From an uncultured Romboutsia sp. (GTDB taxonomy: Bacteria; Bacillota; Clostridia; Peptostreptococcales; Peptostreptococcaceae): DNA of 8,918 nt. Below the pieces are notes generated by a model. That model did no database searches. It saw only the letters and a list, made by a program, of their open reading frames with translations, and was not told the origin of the DNA. Positions 6,916 through 8,918 of this stretch are shown here, piece after piece; position 1 is the stretch's first letter, and each line of letters opens with the position of its first letter. The stretch covers positions 1 through 8,918 of the forward strand of contig CALESE010000028.1 of the NCBI GenBank assembly GCA_937907205.1, written 5' to 3'. A program made the translations under genes and the position numbers.

Positions 6916-7065
6916 TTAATAAATCAATAAATTTGTATCACCAACTTGTACATAATTATGGTCAAATACCGTTGCTTCATTTGGTGATCGTTTTTCATCC
7001 TTATTCTTTTTGAATGATTGTTTTCTAGTAAGTAAAGATGAGGATGTAGAAGCTAGTCCATCCAT
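6916..7065 (-). CDS. Microprotein of 49 residues in the baseplate operon
   Basis: An ATG at 7065 opens a 49-residue frame that ends with TAA at 6918-6916. It fits the gap exactly: 4 nt after the stop of the gp53-like gene and 4 nt before the hub ATG. The N-terminal half is Ser/Lys-rich and probably disordered (GLASTSSSLLTRKQSFKKNK), and the C-terminal half is more ordered (TVFDHNYVQVGDTNLLIY). No other gene covers these bases, and a non-coding gap of this size would be unusual for this operon. Function is unknown. A small tail-assembly factor or an adaptor binding the hub N-terminus is possible. Coding status rests on packing and composition. Confidence 0.6.
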   Translation of the reverse strand: MDGLASTSSSLLTRKQSFKKNKDEKRSPNEATVFDHNYVQVGDTNLLIY

Positions 7066-7069
7066 ATTG

Positions 7070-7366
7070 TCACTTACAGCTTGGACATATCAATATGTTT
7101 CCTTCCATTAATTCAAAAGGATTTGATATTCCATTTATCTTACATAATATATCAGCATATTCATCTGTGTGATAAAGAACAAATGACACTAAATCTGGTC
7201 TGGCAATATATTCTTTTGTTACTTCAACTATAGTATAAGCATTTGAAAAATCAACAGTATTGTCAAATGTTTTTACTAACAAATCTTTTACAGTTTCTGT
7301 TGTACCATCAGAAAATTTATATTCCAATTCAGGTTTCTTTGCTATTAATCCGTAATTAAGTGGCAT
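7070..7366 (-). CDS. Baseplate wedge protein, gp53-like (short form)
   Basis: This 98-residue protein has its diagnostic part at residues 56-95: RPDLVSFVLYHTDEYADIL, then an N-G-I-S-N-P-F segment and a Gly before ICP. It parallels the T4 gp53 core 'RPEELANAIYGNPQLYWVLLMCNDNYDP', a pattern shared with LysM-like tail proteins, in which the last strand follows 'G..l.iP'. In T4, gp53 binds the wedge to the hub and triggers joining of six wedges. Here the protein is about half the T4 length (196 residues): it keeps the core and loses the long C-terminal part. It ends with CPSCK, a CxxC pair. It is the first gene after the terminator at 7402-7429, so it heads the baseplate operon. A general LysM-like tail protein is the main alternative. 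Confidence 0.6.
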   Translation of the reverse strand: MPLNYGLIAKKPELEYKFSDGTTETVKDLLVKTFDNTVDFSNAYTIVEVTKEYIARPDLVSFVLYHTDEYADILCKINGISNPFELMEGNILICPSCK

Positions 7367-7392
7367 GTGTTAAAATTCAATATCTTCTTATA

Positions 7393-7400
7393 CAAAAATA
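7393..7400 (-). promoter_or_regulatory. Candidate Bacteroidota-type -7 element (TATTTTTG)
   Basis: On the minus strand TATTTTTG matches the Bacteroidota -7 consensus TAnnTTTG, 26 nt before the ATG of the gp53-like gene, where a promoter for the baseplate operon would be useful because a terminator lies just upstream. However, the same bases form part of the T-tract of that terminator, and no TTG is seen at the usual -33 spacing. Low confidence. Confidence 0.2.
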
Positions 7401-7401
7401 A

Positions 7402-7429
7402 AAAGAGGAATTCAACAGAATTCCTCTTT
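7402..7429 (-). terminator. Rho-independent terminator after the fibre genes
   Basis: A perfect 12-bp stem (AAAGAGGAATTC at 7402-7413 and its reverse complement at 7418-7429) encloses a 4-nt loop. On the minus strand it is followed by TTATTTTTGTAT, a good T-tract. It lies 6 nt beyond the stop of the 271-residue fibre gene, so it should end the fibre transcript before the baseplate operon. Any read-through would feed the gp53-like gene. Confidence 0.85.
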
Positions 7430-7435
7430 GGTATA

Positions 7436-8251
7436 TTAATTTGATATGATAAATGTTGTATTTTCCGGTTTTGATGTCAACGAATTAAATTGTGCTAATG
7501 TACCTGACCAAATATATGTAGACTTATTGTTAGGTAATCCAGATTGCCACATACACCATTTTTCAAGGTAAGTCAATCTAGAAACAATCTTATTATATTG
7601 ATCTGCTGTAACTATACCAGCTTTAGAGGCATCAGCAGATCCTTGATTAATAGTATTGCCATCATTCAATACTGGTATATTTATACTGCTGTCATTTCCT
7701 GTATAATGTGTATATGATAATGTTACAGCACTGGCATTATTTGTATATTTAAATCCTTGTGTCCATCCTGTGTAAGTATGATTATCAGAACCGTCTACAG
7801 TAATGCTATGTATATTATCATAAACATTATCTTTATTTATATATTGGGTTGAACTAGCACCATTTTCATTTATTAATGATTTAATGTTTGTCTTTGACCA
7901 ACCAGCGGCATCATGTCGATTATCCCACTTAATCAACATATAATAACCTTTTCCTGGATCATTTTCTACATACCATAATTGTCCTATAGCATCCTTTCCA
8001 TTTTTAGATACTTTATCCGCATAACATGATTGTGAAAGTATGAAATCAGGTATCTTATATAAGTGATCTAAATCAATTACAGTATGATGGCCTGCGATCC
8101 AATTCATGTTAGTGATTGCTGTGGTTGTTTCATCAGATGGAATCAATTTAGCATTTCTATCAAGAAATGTTTCCTTTGCGCCAATTTGTGTATTAGTATT
8201 TGAACCATTAGCTAATGTTATATCTGTTCCAGTTACTATTCTTTCTGCCAT
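7436..8251 (-). CDS. Tail fibre / adhesin-type protein with GIVTADQYNKI motif and W-S-G...TTFII C-terminus
   Basis: This 271-residue protein is rich in Asn, Thr, Ser, Gly and aromatic residues. It opens with a short beta-type N-terminus (ERIVTGTDITLANGSN). Residues 209-221 (SKAGIVTADQYNK) are the 'kaG-x-x-T-A-x-x-y-x-k-l' element often found near the end of phage fibres, followed by a short helix (VSRLTYLEKWCMW) likely to trimerise. Residues 246-269 (YIWSG, then TTFII) repeat the end of the 371-residue protein at 927-2042. The upstream partial fibre gene stops 12 nt before the ATG, which has a TTAAACA leader and no Shine-Dalgarno sequence. The gene ends just before the terminator at 7402-7429. 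It is likely part of the distal tail that touches the host, but the receptor cannot be inferred. Confidence 0.75.
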   Translation of the reverse strand: MAERIVTGTDITLANGSNTNTQIGAKETFLDRNAKLIPSDETTTAITNMNWIAGHHTVIDLDHLYKIPDFILSQSCYADKVSKNGKDAIGQLWYVENDPGKGYYMLIKWDNRHDAAGWSKTNIKSLINENGASSTQYINKDNVYDNIHSITVDGSDNHTYTGWTQGFKYTNNASAVTLSYTHYTGNDSSINIPVLNDGNTINQGSADASKAGIVTADQYNKIVSRLTYLEKWCMWQSGLPNNKSTYIWSGTLAQFNSLTSKPENTTFIISN

Positions 8252-8263
8252 TGTTTAATATCT

Positions 8264-8918
8264 TTATGAAATTGTAATTGACATACCTGCTGCACCTACA
8301 CCAGATCTGTACACATTATATTGTTGTGTATATCCAGCACCATTTGTATAGTTAACAGCACCTACCTTAATAAATGATGATGTAATGATTTCTACACCAT
8401 TTTTCTTAATAGTTGATATGTTACCAAATTCTGCAGGATAAGCCATGAAGAAACAATGACTAGAATCTGATGTATAATTTATTGTCCAACTTTTTCCTGT
8501 TATATCTTTGGTAGTTTTTGTTTTCATTACATCTATTTTCAATCCATCTGCTTCTGCTTGTGTACACATCCCATAGAATAACAATCTGTAAGTAGCCCAA
8601 CTAACAGAACAAGATCTATTGTCTTTACCAGATGCTGGTACTATAGATCCCAAGTGCCTTGTACCATTTGAACTAGATGCATAATCATCTGGATATCCAG
8701 AAATAATCAAACCACGCTTAGCTGCATATATTGTTTCATGACAAATTTGGCTCCAATTACCAGTACCATTACCACTCAATAGTGGAGATGTATAAGTAGA
8801 AGAATTGGTATTTACTGCAGGTAAAGTTGTTCCCCATGCACCTTTACATTCTTCTGCATTTTTTTGATTATTTATTGTCCATTTCCAAGTACCAGACCAT
8901 TTGATTTTAAAACCATAT
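8264..8918 (-). CDS. Tail fibre / structural protein, C-terminal part (truncated by the window edge)
   Basis: The frame is open from the right edge to a TAA at 8266-8264, giving at least 217 residues. A TTG at 8779 could be read as a start, but the upstream codons (for example KWSGTWKWTINN and CKGAWGTTLPA) are clearly coding, so the gene is truncated. The C-terminal portion shows a pattern common in tail-fibre ends of gut phages: SCSVSWATYRLLFYG, then KSWTINYTSDSSHCFFMAYP, AEFGNISTIKKNGVEI, SFIK, and a final YTQQYNVYRSGVGAAGM. That is, a strand with a 'fFaYP' turn, a 'G-x-x-s-t-I' segment and a closing 'qYnvYr' strand. It lies 12 nt upstream of the next fibre gene in the same operon. Full length and N-terminal attachment domain are outside the window. 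Confidence 0.75.
   Translation of the reverse strand, partial: YGFKIKWSGTWKWTINNQKNAEECKGAWGTTLPAVNTNSSTYTSPLLSGNGTGNWSQICHETIYAAKRGLIISGYPDDYASSSNGTRHLGSIVPASGKDNRSCSVSWATYRLLFYGMCTQAEADGLKIDVMKTKTTKDITGKSWTINYTSDSSHCFFMAYPAEFGNISTIKKNGVEIITSSFIKVGAVNYTNGAGYTQQYNVYRSGVGAAGMSITIS

Noticed and set aside
8777..8779. TTG at 8779 as the start of the right fibre gene
   Set aside because: Upstream in-frame codons give fibre-like sequence up to the window edge, so the gene continues outside.
1..8918. TAG-to-glutamine recoding, tRNAs, CRISPR arrays, insertion sequences, defence genes
   Set aside because: All genes are intact under the standard code, and no cloverleaf, regular repeat-spacer array, transposase-like frame or defence-type motif was seen.

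Overview
The window looks like part of the late (virion structural) region of a contractile-tailed, T4-like bacteriophage that probably infects a host of the Bacteroidota. It is strongly AT-rich and almost fully coding, with short intergenic gaps. Ten complete or near-complete genes show protein patterns of baseplates, tail tubes and tail fibres. None of the starts has a clear Shine-Dalgarno sequence; each is preceded by an A/T-rich stretch such as 'aaatcaaaATG' or 'ttaaacaATG', the usual situation in Bacteroidota and their phages. All eleven visible stops are TAA or TGA. The family assignments rest on recognising patterns by eye and were not checked against a database.

Layout from left to right. 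(1) Positions 2-867, plus strand: the 3' end of an unrecognised gene, then a small protein with a capsid-targeting-like N-terminus and a very acidic tail, reminiscent of T4 prohead core proteins. (2) Positions 889-918: a perfect 30-bp palindrome acting as a two-way terminator. (3) Positions 927-2828, minus strand: a fibre-type protein with a recurrent C-terminal motif, preceded in transcription order by a probable tail completion/sheath stabiliser protein of the T4 gp15 type. (4) Positions 2903-3316: a single plus-strand gene of unknown function, divergent from the gp15-like gene and overlapping the next gene's 3' end by 12 bp. (5) Positions 3305-7366, minus strand: a compact baseplate operon in the order gp53-like wedge protein, a 49-residue microprotein, a gp27/gpD-like hub, an unrecognised 172-residue protein, and a gp48/gp54-like tube-baseplate junction protein. 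Spacing is 1 to 18 nt. (6) Positions 7402-7429: a rho-independent terminator on the minus strand. (7) Positions 7436-8918, minus strand: two fibre/adhesin-type genes, the last running off the right edge.

The minus-strand genes plausibly work together. The hub and the tube-junction protein form the axis on which the tail tube polymerises, the gp53-like protein belongs to the surrounding wedges, the gp15-like protein would close the far end of the tail, and the fibre-type proteins would touch the host surface. The left plus-strand pair may belong to a head-assembly segment.

I see no defence system, CRISPR array, tRNA, insertion sequence or integrase here. The most interesting residual signals are the capsid-targeting-like acidic protein, the short unannotated gene in the baseplate operon, the isolated opposite-strand gene, and the C-terminal motif shared by two otherwise different fibre proteins. 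No stretch above 300 bases lacks a gene.
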